The position numbers and the translations under genes were made by a program. From Balneola sp. (GTDB lineage Bacteria > Bacteroidota > Rhodothermia > Balneolales > Balneolaceae), in the NCBI GenBank assembly GCA_017640785.1, contig JAEPPZ010000003.1, forward strand, positions 115,998 to 179,997: DNA of 64,000 bases, in the 5' to 3' direction. The notes beneath the pieces were generated by a model that did not search any database, was not told the DNA's origin, and saw only the letters and a list, made by a program, of their open reading frames with translations. Below are positions 9,573 through 18,205 of the stretch, one piece after another (the first letter of the stretch is position 1; each line of letters starts with the position of its first letter).

Positions 9573-10775
9573 ATGGATTCTTCCTTTTCTTCTTCTATGA
9601 AAATTAGCTCCTCAATTCCTAAGCACATCTTACCTGTAATTGTATTCTCTCAATTTGCAGGGACTTCTCTTTGGTTCGCCGGCAATGCAGTTGTACCTGA
9701 GTTGATCGCAGAACTGGGTTTATTAGAGATGTTTGTGGGATTCATCACGATGGCTGTACAATCGGGATTTATCATCGGAACGTTGGTATTTGCAGTCTTA
9801 AGTGTCGCTGACAGATTTTCTCCCGTAAAAGTATTTTTAGTGTGTTCTGTTTTGGGAGCGCTGGCAAACATTATGACCATTTACAGTTCAAATTTTACAG
9901 AAGTAATGTTAGCACGTTTATTTACCGGTTTTTTTCTGGCAGGAATTTATCCTGTGGGAATGAAAATAGCTTCGGACTGGCATAAAGAAGGTCTCGGCAA
10001 AGCCTTGGGTTATTTAGTAGGTGCACTCGTGTTAGGAACCGCGTTCCCACATTTCCTTAAGTATCTGGGTGGCGACTTACCATGGAGATTTGTTATTGCA
10101 GGAACTTCTGCTCTCTCGGTGATCGGAGGCTTAATGCTTTTCTATTCTGTTGCTGATGGTCCTTATCGTGTAAGAAGAAGTTCTTTCAAACCCTCTATGT
10201 TTTTTACTCTGTTTAAAAACTCAAACTTCCGTTCCGCTGCTTTCGGATACTTCGGACATATGTGGGAACTATACACGTTTTGGGCTTTCATTCCTACTTT
10301 GCTTGCTTTCTACGTGTTATCGAATCAGGACTTCATGATAAACATCCCTTTATGGTCGTCCATTATTATTGGTATTGGCGGGATAAGTTGCGCTGTTGGA
10401 GGATACATATCACTTAAAAAAGGCAGTAAATTTGTTTCTAAGATTTCCCTCTTTATATCAGGATTATGTTCAATATTAATTCCATTTTTGTTTCATGCAC
10501 CGGTTTGGGTATTTCTTGGACTTTTATTGATTTGGGGAATATTTGTAATTCCTGACTCTCCTCAATTCTCTACACTTGTAGCTCAATCAACAGATAGTTC
10601 CTACATAGCAACAGGCCTAACTATTGTGAACAGTATTGGTTTTGCGATAACCATTGTAAGTATTCAGCTTGTTAATCTGATGTGGGCACATTTTCAAAGT
10701 CCGTTGGTATTTTTGGTGATTTTTGTTGGTCCGCTTTGTGGTCTATTTTCCATTACTCGATATAAAGTTTCATAA
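9573..10775 (+). CDS. MFS transporter
   Basis: A 400-residue major facilitator with about twelve hydrophobic segments. Helix 1 begins near residue 18 (HILPVIVFSQFAGTSLWF), the helix 2-3 loop carries the partly conserved motif VADRFSPVKVF, and the two six-helix halves are separated by a short basic loop (YRVRRSS, about residue 195). The substrate is not recognisable. It is divergent from katG across a Fur/PerR-type box and is followed about 80 bases later by osmC, so it may be co-regulated in oxidative or metal stress. An internal ATG (residue 9) is an alternative start that loses only a serine-rich leader. Family assignment is confident; role is inference. Confidence 0.85.
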   Translation: MDSSFSSSMKISSSIPKHILPVIVFSQFAGTSLWFAGNAVVPELIAELGLLEMFVGFITMAVQSGFIIGTLVFAVLSVADRFSPVKVFLVCSVLGALANIMTIYSSNFTEVMLARLFTGFFLAGIYPVGMKIASDWHKEGLGKALGYLVGALVLGTAFPHFLKYLGGDLPWRFVIAGTSALSVIGGLMLFYSVADGPYRVRRSSFKPSMFFTLFKNSNFRSAAFGYFGHMWELYTFWAFIPTLLAFYVLSNQDFMINIPLWSSIIIGIGGISCAVGGYISLKKGSKFVSKISLFISGLCSILIPFLFHAPVWVFLGLLLIWGIFVIPDSPQFSTLVAQSTDSSYIATGLTIVNSIGFAITIVSIQLVNLMWAHFQSPLVFLVIFVGPLCGLFSITRYKVS

Positions 10776-10853
10776 GCAAGGAATTTCTAAGTTTTACTTT
10801 CTGTTTGGATACTGAAATAAATAAACACCCAATAACTAAATAAGGATATTACT

Positions 10854-11282
10854 ATGCCAGTTAAAAAAGCGTCAGCCGTGTGGAACGGAAATCTGAAAGA
10901 AGGAAAAGGATCTATTAATTCTGAAAGCGGAGTCTTATCTGAAGCTGCTTTTACTTTTGCGTCCAGATTTGAAGATGAAGGAAAATCTAATCCGGAAGAA
11001 CTAATTGGCGCAGCCCATGCCGGTTGTTACTCCATGGCATTATCTAATGAACTACACAGCGCCGGACATGATTCAAAAAGTGTCTCGACCAATGCCGATG
11101 TATCTTTAGAAATGGTAGATGGGACACCTACGATCACTAAAATTAAATTGACAACCAAAGCAGACGTTCCGGGACTAAGCGATAGTGAATTCCAAAAAAT
11201 TGCATCTGCCACTAAAGATGCCTGCCCTGTTTCCCGTGCTCTTGCAGGTGTAGATATTGAGTTAGAAGCTTCTCTGACCTAA
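10854..11282 (+). CDS. osmC: OsmC-family peroxidase
   Basis: A 142-residue cytoplasmic thiol peroxidase of the OsmC subfamily, close in length and sequence to Escherichia coli OsmC (143 residues). The two redox cysteines are in AHAGCYSM (about residue 57) and DACPVSRAL (about residue 123). The N-terminal stretch GKGSINSESGVL and the NPEELIGAAHA motif are diagnostic for OsmC rather than Ohr. It reduces organic hydroperoxides. AAGGA lies about eight bases before the ATG. It follows the MFS gene and ends in a strong terminator, forming the right end of the peroxide-defence locus. Confidence 0.93.
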   Translation: MPVKKASAVWNGNLKEGKGSINSESGVLSEAAFTFASRFEDEGKSNPEELIGAAHAGCYSMALSNELHSAGHDSKSVSTNADVSLEMVDGTPTITKIKLTTKADVPGLSDSEFQKIASATKDACPVSRALAGVDIELEASLT

Positions 11283-11309
11283 CCTTATTTTACTTAAATT
11301 TTCACTTAT

Positions 11310-11342
11310 AAAGCCATTCCAATGTGAATGGCTTTTTATTTT
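11310..11342 (+). terminator. terminator after osmC
   Basis: A perfect 10-bp stem, AAAGCCATTC (11310-11319) with GAATGGCTTT (11326-11335), six-base loop, followed by a T-rich run. It lies about 28 bases past the osmC stop codon. Confidence 0.9.
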
Positions 11343-11381
11343 TAGCCTAAGAATGCTATAATCAGCTAATTATTTTCTATC

Positions 11382-13523
11382 GTGGCTAAAAAAATACGGG
11401 TTTCAAAACTACTTCTAATACTTGGAATTTGGTTAGTATTGTCTGCTAACTTATACAGCAATGTATTTGCAGATTTTCAAACGTTCCAAAGTGATACCAA
11501 TAAGGTTAAGTCAATGTTTTCAGACATTGACGACTTAATGGATGTAGGAAATTTTACAAAGGCTTATCAAAAATTAGATTCCGTAGATTTACTGTCTGAA
11601 CAATTTGATTATGAATACGGACTAGCTTTTTCAGGTGTTAAACGGGCAGAAATATTAATTATAAAGAAACAAATTGATTCTGCTCTTACTGAGATAAATA
11701 AAGTTATAGACCAGTTTCCCGAAAGTAGATTACGTTTCAATTTTTATAACACACAGGCTGCGGCGTACAACTACAAGGGTCTGTCTAACCAAGCCATTGA
11801 ATCATTCAGAAAGGGCTTAAACTTTATTGAATTACTCCCACCTGAGAATAGATCCAGATCTATAGCAGCCGTTCATGTAAACATGGCGAGTGCTTATCAT
11901 AAGCTTGGGGACAGATCTAATACTATAAAAAATTATCTTGAAGGATTACAGTTTGCGGAATCAACAAAGGATTCTTCGTTTTTGACGATCACACTGAATA
12001 ATCTTGGAGATATATACAATTCATATTCAGAATATGAGCGCGCTGAGTACTATTTAAAAAGAGCAGAGACTATAGCATTACAAAATAATTATAGACCCGA
12101 TCTGCTCAGAATCTATTTAAATCTGGGTAATACTTATAGCAATAGTGAAAAATACGACGAAGCTTTAAAATATTACGAACAGGCTTTAACTTTAAATAAA
12201 GAAGTAAGGCCAGATACTCCTCCTTTTCAGATCGTCTATAATCTGGGGGTTCTTTACAGCAATAAAAGGCAGTTTACAAAAGCTAAAGACGCTTTTGAAG
12301 AATCTTTGCAGTACTGTATAGAACTTAAAATTCCTCAGGGATTGTATTTTAATTACAAAGGATTAGGCGATCTGTATGAAAAATTCTCTCAGCCTTACAC
12401 TGCAATAAATTGGTATCAAAAAGCACTTGACGTAGCTACAGAATTGGATCAAAATCTGTATATAGTTCAGCTTCATGAAAAACTATATTTAACCAACAAA
12501 AAAGCAGGAGAAACTGCTCAGGCTCTAAAAGCACTTGAGAATTTTAAAGCTCTTTCAGATAGCATTGCAAAGAAAGAATCTGATGCCGCTCTTTCAGAAC
12601 TGGAAAGTGAAATTGAGCTGAACAGACAAACAGAAATCAACCGACTCCTCGAAGAAAAGCAAGGAATTCAGGAACGACAGCTAATTCTGACAAGAAATCT
12701 AAACATCGCAGCTGTAGTAGTTATAGTTATCATATTAGTTCTTTTGTATGTGGTTTTCAGATCGGGAGCTGAACGTAAAAAAGTAAATCTGATCCTGAAT
12801 AACCAAAAAGAAGAACTCGAAGAACTTAATCAAACTAAGGATAAACTTTTCGCAATCGTAGCACACGACCTTCGCTCTCCAATGGCATCACTACAGGGCA
12901 TCTTATATATGATCAATAACAGCGATCTTTCACTTAAAGAGGCTAAAGATTTGGTGATGAGTTTGGAACCCACCCTTCAGAAAAACATAAATACATTAGA
13001 CGACCTTCTTGCCTGGGCCAGAAAACAAATGTCCGGAATTAGTTTAAATCCACTGGATATTGACACTAAACCTATAATTGATGATGTAATTTCGAAACAA
13101 CTTTTTGAGATAGATACAAAAGAACTCACTGTTTCGAATAAAGTCCCTGATAACACAATTGCTTTTGTTGACTTGAACGCTTTCAAACTCATTATTCGAA
13201 ATCTTCTTTCTAACAGTATTAAATTCACTCAACCTAATGGCTCAATAGAATTTGATTGTACTGAAGGAAATAGCTCTGTTACTTTCACTATTAAAGACAC
13301 CGGTATTGGAATTCCTGCAAATCTACGTGACTTAATCTTTAAAGATAAGGCAAAAACACGTTTGGGCACTAACATGGAGCTGGGAAATGGTTTTGGACTA
13401 AGCTTGTGCAAAGAATTCGCACACAGAATGAATGGCGAAATTTATTTTGAAAGTGAAGAAAATGTCGGTACTACCTTTTTCTTAACTCTTCCTAAAAGCG
13501 GCCAAATAAAGTCCGTTATTTAA
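11382..13523 (+). CDS. TPR-containing sensor histidine kinase
   Basis: A 713-residue kinase starting at GTG; the first 30 residues form a signal peptide or anchor (KLLLILGIWLVLSANLYSNVFA). Residues about 45-400 contain tetratricopeptide repeats such as ALKYYEQALTLNKE, probably periplasmic. A coiled coil leads to a membrane helix at about 441-459. The cytoplasmic part has a HisKA H box with phospho-accepting H495 (AIVAHDLRSPMASL) and an ATPase domain with NLLSNSIKFT, DTGIGI and GNGFGLSLCKEF. There is no receiver domain and no response regulator next to it, so it is an orphan in this window. The architecture is common in Bacteroidota; the signal and partner are unknown. Confidence 0.9.
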   Translation: MAKKIRVSKLLLILGIWLVLSANLYSNVFADFQTFQSDTNKVKSMFSDIDDLMDVGNFTKAYQKLDSVDLLSEQFDYEYGLAFSGVKRAEILIIKKQIDSALTEINKVIDQFPESRLRFNFYNTQAAAYNYKGLSNQAIESFRKGLNFIELLPPENRSRSIAAVHVNMASAYHKLGDRSNTIKNYLEGLQFAESTKDSSFLTITLNNLGDIYNSYSEYERAEYYLKRAETIALQNNYRPDLLRIYLNLGNTYSNSEKYDEALKYYEQALTLNKEVRPDTPPFQIVYNLGVLYSNKRQFTKAKDAFEESLQYCIELKIPQGLYFNYKGLGDLYEKFSQPYTAINWYQKALDVATELDQNLYIVQLHEKLYLTNKKAGETAQALKALENFKALSDSIAKKESDAALSELESEIELNRQTEINRLLEEKQGIQERQLILTRNLNIAAVVVIVIILVLLYVVFRSGAERKKVNLILNNQKEELEELNQTKDKLFAIVAHDLRSPMASLQGILYMINNSDLSLKEAKDLVMSLEPTLQKNINTLDDLLAWARKQMSGISLNPLDIDTKPIIDDVISKQLFEIDTKELTVSNKVPDNTIAFVDLNAFKLIIRNLLSNSIKFTQPNGSIEFDCTEGNSSVTFTIKDTGIGIPANLRDLIFKDKAKTRLGTNMELGNGFGLSLCKEFAHRMNGEIYFESEENVGTTFFLTLPKSGQIKSVI

Positions 13524-13614
13524 AAGAAATAAAAAGCCACATCCTAATTCAACATTAAGCTTTTCATTTCTTATCTTGAGACTTCTCAAGAATCATCCAA
13601 ATTCGGAGTTTTTA

Positions 13615-15117
13615 ATGAGCGACAAACCTCGCGAGTATTGTGGAATTTTTGGCATCTTTGATCATGAAGAAGCTGCACTAACCACATATTACGGCCTGCA
13701 TTCACTTCAACACCGCGGCCAGGAATCAGCCGGAATTGTTACCAGTCACTACGACAAAGACAAAGAACGCATGGTTATGCCTTCTTATAAAGATTTCGGA
13801 CTAGTGCTTAGTGTTTTCGACAAACCAAAGATCATGAATAAGATCTTAAAGGGTCGTTCAGCCATCGGTCATAACAGATACTCGACTTCCGGGTCTTCTA
13901 AAAACCCGGCTAACATCCAGCCTTTCAGAGTTCACTACAGAAATGGAAATCTGGCTATAGGTCACAACGGCAATCTTTCTAATGCCAAGCAGATTCGCTC
14001 CAGATTCAGGAAAGAAGGTGTTTTATTTCAAAGTACTTCCGATACCGAATTGATTCTTCATCTGATTTCACACAGCTTGAAACAGGATCAGATGGGACAA
14101 ATCATGGACGCTCTGCATCAAATTGAAGGAGCATATTGTCTGGTAATACTGACTGATGATAAATTGATCGGTGTAAGAGACCCTAACGGCTTTAGGCCCT
14201 TAGCACTTGGGAAAAAAGACGGGAAATTCTGTCTTGCCAGTGAAACCTGCGCTTTTGATATCAATAACGCGGAATATATTCGTGATGTTGAACCAGGCGA
14301 AGTTGTGGTAATTGATCAGGAAGCTTCTGATTCCGGAGAAGTAAAATCATACTTCATTGAACCAAAGGAAGGCACTAAAACAAGCCAGTGTATTTTTGAA
14401 TATGTTTATTTTTCCCGACCCGACAGTATGATCTTCGGTGAAATGGTTGATAAGATCAGAAGAAATTTAGGGCAGGCTTTAGCAAAAGAACATCCTATAG
14501 ATGAAGTGGTCACTATTAAAGATTCTTCCAAAAAGCCTGTTATCATTTCGGTTCCTGATTCCAGTAACACCGCAGCAATCGGATATGCAAATGAGAATCA
14601 GAAAATGGGCCACGAATGTAAATATGACATTGGTTTGATCCGAAATCATTATGTAGGAAGAACATTTATTTCTCCAGGGCAAAAATCCCGGGAACAAAAA
14701 GTTCGTACCAAATTCAATCCGGTTCGTGGTGTGATTGAAGGACGCTCCGTTATTATTGTTGATGATTCTATTGTAAGAGGTACTACTTCCCGCTTATTGG
14801 TTGATATGATTCGTGCTTGTAATCCTGCAGAAATTCACTTTTTGGTAAGCTCTCCTCCAATTATCAGCCCGTGTTATTATGGAATGGATTTCCCAAGCCC
14901 TGAAGAACTTATCGCCAATAAATTTGAGCGAAATGTAGATAAGATCGCTGAAGAAATAGGAGTGGACAGTTTAAGATATTTATCCGCTGATGGGTTGGTA
15001 AATGCAGTTAAGGAAGCAAACCCGTCGGGTCACGATTATTGTACGGCTTGCTTTACCAGCAACTATCCTGTCCCTGTTAATTTTGGTGTTGAAAAGGAAG
15101 AGAATGAACTTGTTTAA
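13615..15117 (+). CDS. purF: amidophosphoribosyltransferase
   Basis: PurF makes 5-phosphoribosylamine from PRPP and glutamine, the first committed step of purine synthesis. The 500-residue form starts at ATG 13615 after a GGAG site; a TTG 39 bases upstream would add an unlikely leader. MSDKPREY would be a propeptide cleaved to expose C9 (CGIFGIF), the Ntn glutaminase nucleophile. VIIVDDSIVRGTTS is the PRPP loop. Cysteines in SQCIFEY, ISPCYYG and YCTAC match the four [4Fe-4S] ligands of the Bacillus-type enzyme, so an oxygen-labile cluster form is expected. It overlaps engB by 14 bases, with serA following. Confidence 0.96.
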   Translation: MSDKPREYCGIFGIFDHEEAALTTYYGLHSLQHRGQESAGIVTSHYDKDKERMVMPSYKDFGLVLSVFDKPKIMNKILKGRSAIGHNRYSTSGSSKNPANIQPFRVHYRNGNLAIGHNGNLSNAKQIRSRFRKEGVLFQSTSDTELILHLISHSLKQDQMGQIMDALHQIEGAYCLVILTDDKLIGVRDPNGFRPLALGKKDGKFCLASETCAFDINNAEYIRDVEPGEVVVIDQEASDSGEVKSYFIEPKEGTKTSQCIFEYVYFSRPDSMIFGEMVDKIRRNLGQALAKEHPIDEVVTIKDSSKKPVIISVPDSSNTAAIGYANENQKMGHECKYDIGLIRNHYVGRTFISPGQKSREQKVRTKFNPVRGVIEGRSVIIVDDSIVRGTTSRLLVDMIRACNPAEIHFLVSSPPIISPCYYGMDFPSPEELIANKFERNVDKIAEEIGVDSLRYLSADGLVNAVKEANPSGHDYCTACFTSNYPVPVNFGVEKEENELV

Positions 15118-15700
15118 CGGTAAAGCTAAATTCATAACCAGCGCTACCAAAATTGAAGAATGCCCCCCGGATGAGTTTCCGGAAGTTTGTTTTGCAGGTC
15201 GTTCTAATGTTGGAAAGTCTTCGTTGATAAACGCAATTGTTAATCGTAAGAACATTGCCCGTACTTCCAATGTACCCGGTAAAACCCAGCAAATGAATTA
15301 CTATCAAATCGGAGATGATTGCTTTTTTGTAGATCTTCCCGGTTATGGTTTTGCAAAGGTTCCGAAAAAAGAACGTGAGCGTTGGGGACGAAGCATTCGA
15401 AAGTATCTTTCTGAAAGAGAAAGTTTGAGGCTTATTCTATCAGTGATAGATGCACGCCACGAGCCTTCTGCCCTTGATCAGGATTTTTTCTATTGGCTCG
15501 CATCCAACGAAATGCCTTTTTGCGTGTTGATGTCTAAAGCTGATAAGCTTTCGAATAACAAATTTGCTCAATCAAAAAAAGCAGTTAAAAATATTCTGGC
15601 AGAAATGAATATTGAAGTCCCTATTCTCGGATATTCAGCCAGTTCACGAAAAGGAATCCCTGAAATTCAGGAATTAATTCAGGATTTCATCAAAGACTAA
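15104..15700 (+). CDS. engB: ribosome biogenesis GTPase EngB (YihA/YsxC)
   Basis: A 198-residue TRAFAC GTPase needed for assembly of the large ribosomal subunit. G1 is GRSNVGKSS (residues 32-40), the G2 region is TSNVPGKTQ, G3 is DLPGYGF, G4 is MSKADK (TKAD type) and G5 is YSASSRKG. The start ATG at 15104 lies inside the 3' end of purF, preceded by AAGGAAG at 15094-15100; a longer open frame further upstream only repeats purF coding sequence in another frame. Length and order of motifs are typical. Coupling to purF and serA suggests growth-linked expression. Confidence 0.96.
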   Translation: MNLFNGKAKFITSATKIEECPPDEFPEVCFAGRSNVGKSSLINAIVNRKNIARTSNVPGKTQQMNYYQIGDDCFFVDLPGYGFAKVPKKERERWGRSIRKYLSERESLRLILSVIDARHEPSALDQDFFYWLASNEMPFCVLMSKADKLSNNKFAQSKKAVKNILAEMNIEVPILGYSASSRKGIPEIQELIQDFIKD

Positions 15701-15722
15701 CTTACACCCCACTTAATATAAA

Positions 15723-17312
15723 ATGTCATTCAAAGTACTTTTACTAGATAGCGTAGATCCTGTTTGTGCACAGGTTTTTAAATCCAGAGATATTCAAGCG
15801 GATCAACCCAGAAAACTTACTGAAAAAGAACTCTTTGACCGGATTGGGGAGTACGACGGAATGGTAGTAAGAAGTGCTACTACTGTAACTCCGGAATTGC
15901 TTGAAAAAGCAACCAATATGAAAGTTATCGGTCGCGCCGGTGTGGGAGTTGATAATATTGATATCAAAGCGGCTACTACAAAAGGAGTTCTTGTAATGAA
16001 TACTCCTGATGGAAATACGATTTCTACTGCCGAACATACTTGTGGAATGATCATCGCTTTAGCACGAAATATCCCAACAGCAGTTTCTACTGTAAAAAGC
16101 GGAGGATGGGATCGCAAAAAGTATATGGGCACTGAAGTTCACGGAAAAAAACTGGGAATTGTAGGACTTGGTAAGATCGGATCAGAAGTAGCTCTTAGAA
16201 TGCAGGCATTTGGAATGGAAGTTTTGGCTTATGATCCTTTTGCTACTAAAGAACATGCTTCTGAAATGGGAATTCAATTAGTTGATATAGATAGCCTTTT
16301 AGGAACTGTTGATTTTCTTTCTGTTCATACTCCACTTACTGAAAAAACAAAAGGATTGGTTTCTCTGAAAAATGCAGATAAACTCAATAAAGGAATTCGT
16401 TTGGTGAACTGTGCCCGTGGTGGAATTTATGAAGAATCCGATTTACCTGAATTACTGGATTCCGGTGTTGTTGGTGGAATTGCACTGGATGTTTATTCTC
16501 AGGAACCGCCAACTGAAGAACTCTATAAAGTGCTGGAACACCCCGGTATTATTTGTACACCACATTTGGGAGCTTCAACAGAAGAAGCTCAGGAAAAAGT
16601 AGCCGAGCAAATAGCTGCTCAAATGTCGGATGCGCTGGAGAACAAAAACTATAAAGGGAGTTTGAATGGCAAGTCTATTTCGTTGCTAACCAATGCGGAA
16701 GTACAACCTTATCTGCAACTGGCAGAAAAGCTTGGTGCTATGGCTGTTCAGCTTTCTCCGGAACATGCCAGTAGTCTGGAATTTGAATATTCCGGAGATT
16801 GTGCAAAATTCGCAGACGTATTAACCGACGGCATACTTAAGGGAATGCTCACTAATTATGTAGAAGATTCCGTAAATCTGATCAATGCACGTCATTTTGC
16901 AGATGAGCGCGGATTTTCTATCAAAGAAATTCTTTCCTCAAAAGGAAAAACTTTTAACGATGTGGTTACCATAAATTTTGCTGAAGGAGCTGAATACCGA
17001 AGTATCTCAGCATCTGTTTTTGGCGATAATGATTACAGGATCGTTCAAATTGATAAATACGGAATAGAACTTCGTTTAGAAGGTGATATCATTATTTATC
17101 AAAATCAGGATGTTCCCGGTATGTTAGCTTCTGTAAGCGGAGCCTTAGCTAAGCAAAGCATTAATATCGGTGCTCTTGGATTAGGTAGAACTGAAAAAGG
17201 CTCAAATGCCATTACCGCTTTAACTATAGATAAAAAGCTTGAAGACGATGAACTGAAAACCATTAATGAACTAAATGGAATTCAGCATATCCGATATGTA
17301 AGCTTTTCTTGA
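15723..17312 (+). CDS. serA: D-3-phosphoglycerate dehydrogenase
   Basis: SerA oxidises 3-phosphoglycerate with NAD, the first step of serine synthesis. It is 529 residues, the long form with an intervening domain and a C-terminal ACT domain. The NAD-binding GLGKIGS lies at 148-154; the catalytic trio is expected in NCARGG (Arg), DVYSQEPP (Glu) and TPHLGAST (His). The ACT domain begins near DVPGMLASVSGALA (about residue 463) and probably gives serine feedback. It follows engB by 22 bases and ends at a long hairpin (17327-17361), closing the purF-engB-serA unit. Confidence 0.96.
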   Translation: MSFKVLLLDSVDPVCAQVFKSRDIQADQPRKLTEKELFDRIGEYDGMVVRSATTVTPELLEKATNMKVIGRAGVGVDNIDIKAATTKGVLVMNTPDGNTISTAEHTCGMIIALARNIPTAVSTVKSGGWDRKKYMGTEVHGKKLGIVGLGKIGSEVALRMQAFGMEVLAYDPFATKEHASEMGIQLVDIDSLLGTVDFLSVHTPLTEKTKGLVSLKNADKLNKGIRLVNCARGGIYEESDLPELLDSGVVGGIALDVYSQEPPTEELYKVLEHPGIICTPHLGASTEEAQEKVAEQIAAQMSDALENKNYKGSLNGKSISLLTNAEVQPYLQLAEKLGAMAVQLSPEHASSLEFEYSGDCAKFADVLTDGILKGMLTNYVEDSVNLINARHFADERGFSIKEILSSKGKTFNDVVTINFAEGAEYRSISASVFGDNDYRIVQIDKYGIELRLEGDIIIYQNQDVPGMLASVSGALAKQSINIGALGLGRTEKGSNAITALTIDKKLEDDELKTINELNGIQHIRYVSFS

Positions 17313-17326
17313 AAGAGGTTTCTTAA

Positions 17327-17361
17327 AAACTCTGTCAGGGTTTAAAACCCTGACGGAGTTT
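17327..17361. terminator. long hairpin after serA, convergent with mnmD
   Basis: A 14-bp stem (one G-T pair), AAACTCTGTCAGGG with CCCTGACGGAGTTT, closed by TTTAAAA. It has only a weak T run (TGTATTTT), so it could be a terminator or one of the dispersed CAGGGTTTAAAACCCTG palindromes known from this group. It separates convergent serA and mnmD. Confidence 0.65.
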
Positions 17362-17372
17362 GTATTTTGAAA

Positions 17373-17402
17373 ACCCTAAATCCCTTCTCAAAAGGAGATT
17401 TT
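17373..17402. repeat. CCCTAAATCCC dispersed repeat, copy 1
   Basis: CCCTAAATCCC followed by an imperfect palindrome (CCTT...AAGG within TC...GA). The same CCCTAAATCCC opening plus CTCTCC...AGAGGGGA occurs at 60680-60707. It belongs to a family of short intergenic palindromes widespread in Bacteroidota. Function unknown. Confidence 0.55.
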
Positions 17403-17428
17403 ATTGCTTTTCAAAGAGAATCACTCAA

Positions 17429-18205
17429 TCAGCAATCAAAGTCTCCATTATTGAATCGCTCAATAAGTCGTTCTTCGTTTACCCTTTTAAAATCGGTCAG
17501 ATTATTTTCAGATAGAGATGCAATTGTCATTTCTCTTTTGCCCAGCGCACCTCTCGCTTTGGCTAACTTCCATCCTGCTACTGCCATCGCCGCCCGTGCT
17601 TTTGAAGCTGCGCAATAAGTACCTAGTATGGCTTCACCCTTTGCAAGCGTTTTAAGTTTTTGGAATGCCTCGGGGGTCCATAATTCTTCATTTACTTCAG
17701 GAGAAAAGGCGTCGTGGAAAAAGAAATCAGCTTGTACTCCTTCGCCTTTGTAATCCTCGAACTTCCCTATAAAAAGGAATAGAGTCACATCAACATCAGG
17801 CAAAGGTTTAATGATATTCATCCCTTTCTTAAGGTCTGTGAATATATTTTTCAAAACCGGTTCCAATTCTTCAAAATCCGAAAAAGAAGCGTAATTGAGT
17901 TTCCCGGCTTCATCAGCTGAAATTGGAAAAGCTTCCACACTGTGAAATTCAACTTTAGAAGTGCACTTCCCTGAGAGATAATAATCCAGCAGTAAAAGAA
18001 AGTTAAGTCCGGTTCCGAATCCGATTTCAAAAATAGTAACTTTCTCGTTATGAACTAAAGCTTTCGGTACATTGGAGGTTTCGAAAAAAACATACTTACT
18101 TTCGGAAACAGATCCGTTTGGATTGTGAAAATACTGATTGTAAGTATTGGAATAGAGTGTGGAGGAACCGTCTTTTGTTATGTAATGATCAGGGCGTTCA
18201 CTCAT
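17429..18205 (-). CDS. mnmD: tRNA (mnm5s2U34)-methyltransferase, MnmD type
   Basis: A 258-residue SAM-dependent methyltransferase equivalent to the N-terminal half of Escherichia coli MnmC (DUF752). It finishes the wobble-uridine modification mnm5(s2)U34 of tRNAs reading Lys, Glu, Gln codons. N-terminal YITKDGSSTLYSN and the SAM motif IFEIGFGTGLNFLL (about residues 58-71) are characteristic; DFFFHDAFSPEVNEELWTP carries the acidic catalytic region. No FAD-dependent MnmC oxidase half is fused. Its ATG overlaps the end of the upstream DUF4097 gene by eight bases, so the two are cotranscribed, though no functional link is evident. Confidence 0.9.
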   Translation of the reverse strand: MSERPDHYITKDGSSTLYSNTYNQYFHNPNGSVSESKYVFFETSNVPKALVHNEKVTIFEIGFGTGLNFLLLLDYYLSGKCTSKVEFHSVEAFPISADEAGKLNYASFSDFEELEPVLKNIFTDLKKGMNIIKPLPDVDVTLFLFIGKFEDYKGEGVQADFFFHDAFSPEVNEELWTPEAFQKLKTLAKGEAILGTYCAASKARAAMAVAGWKLAKARGALGKREMTIASLSENNLTDFKRVNEERLIERFNNGDFDC

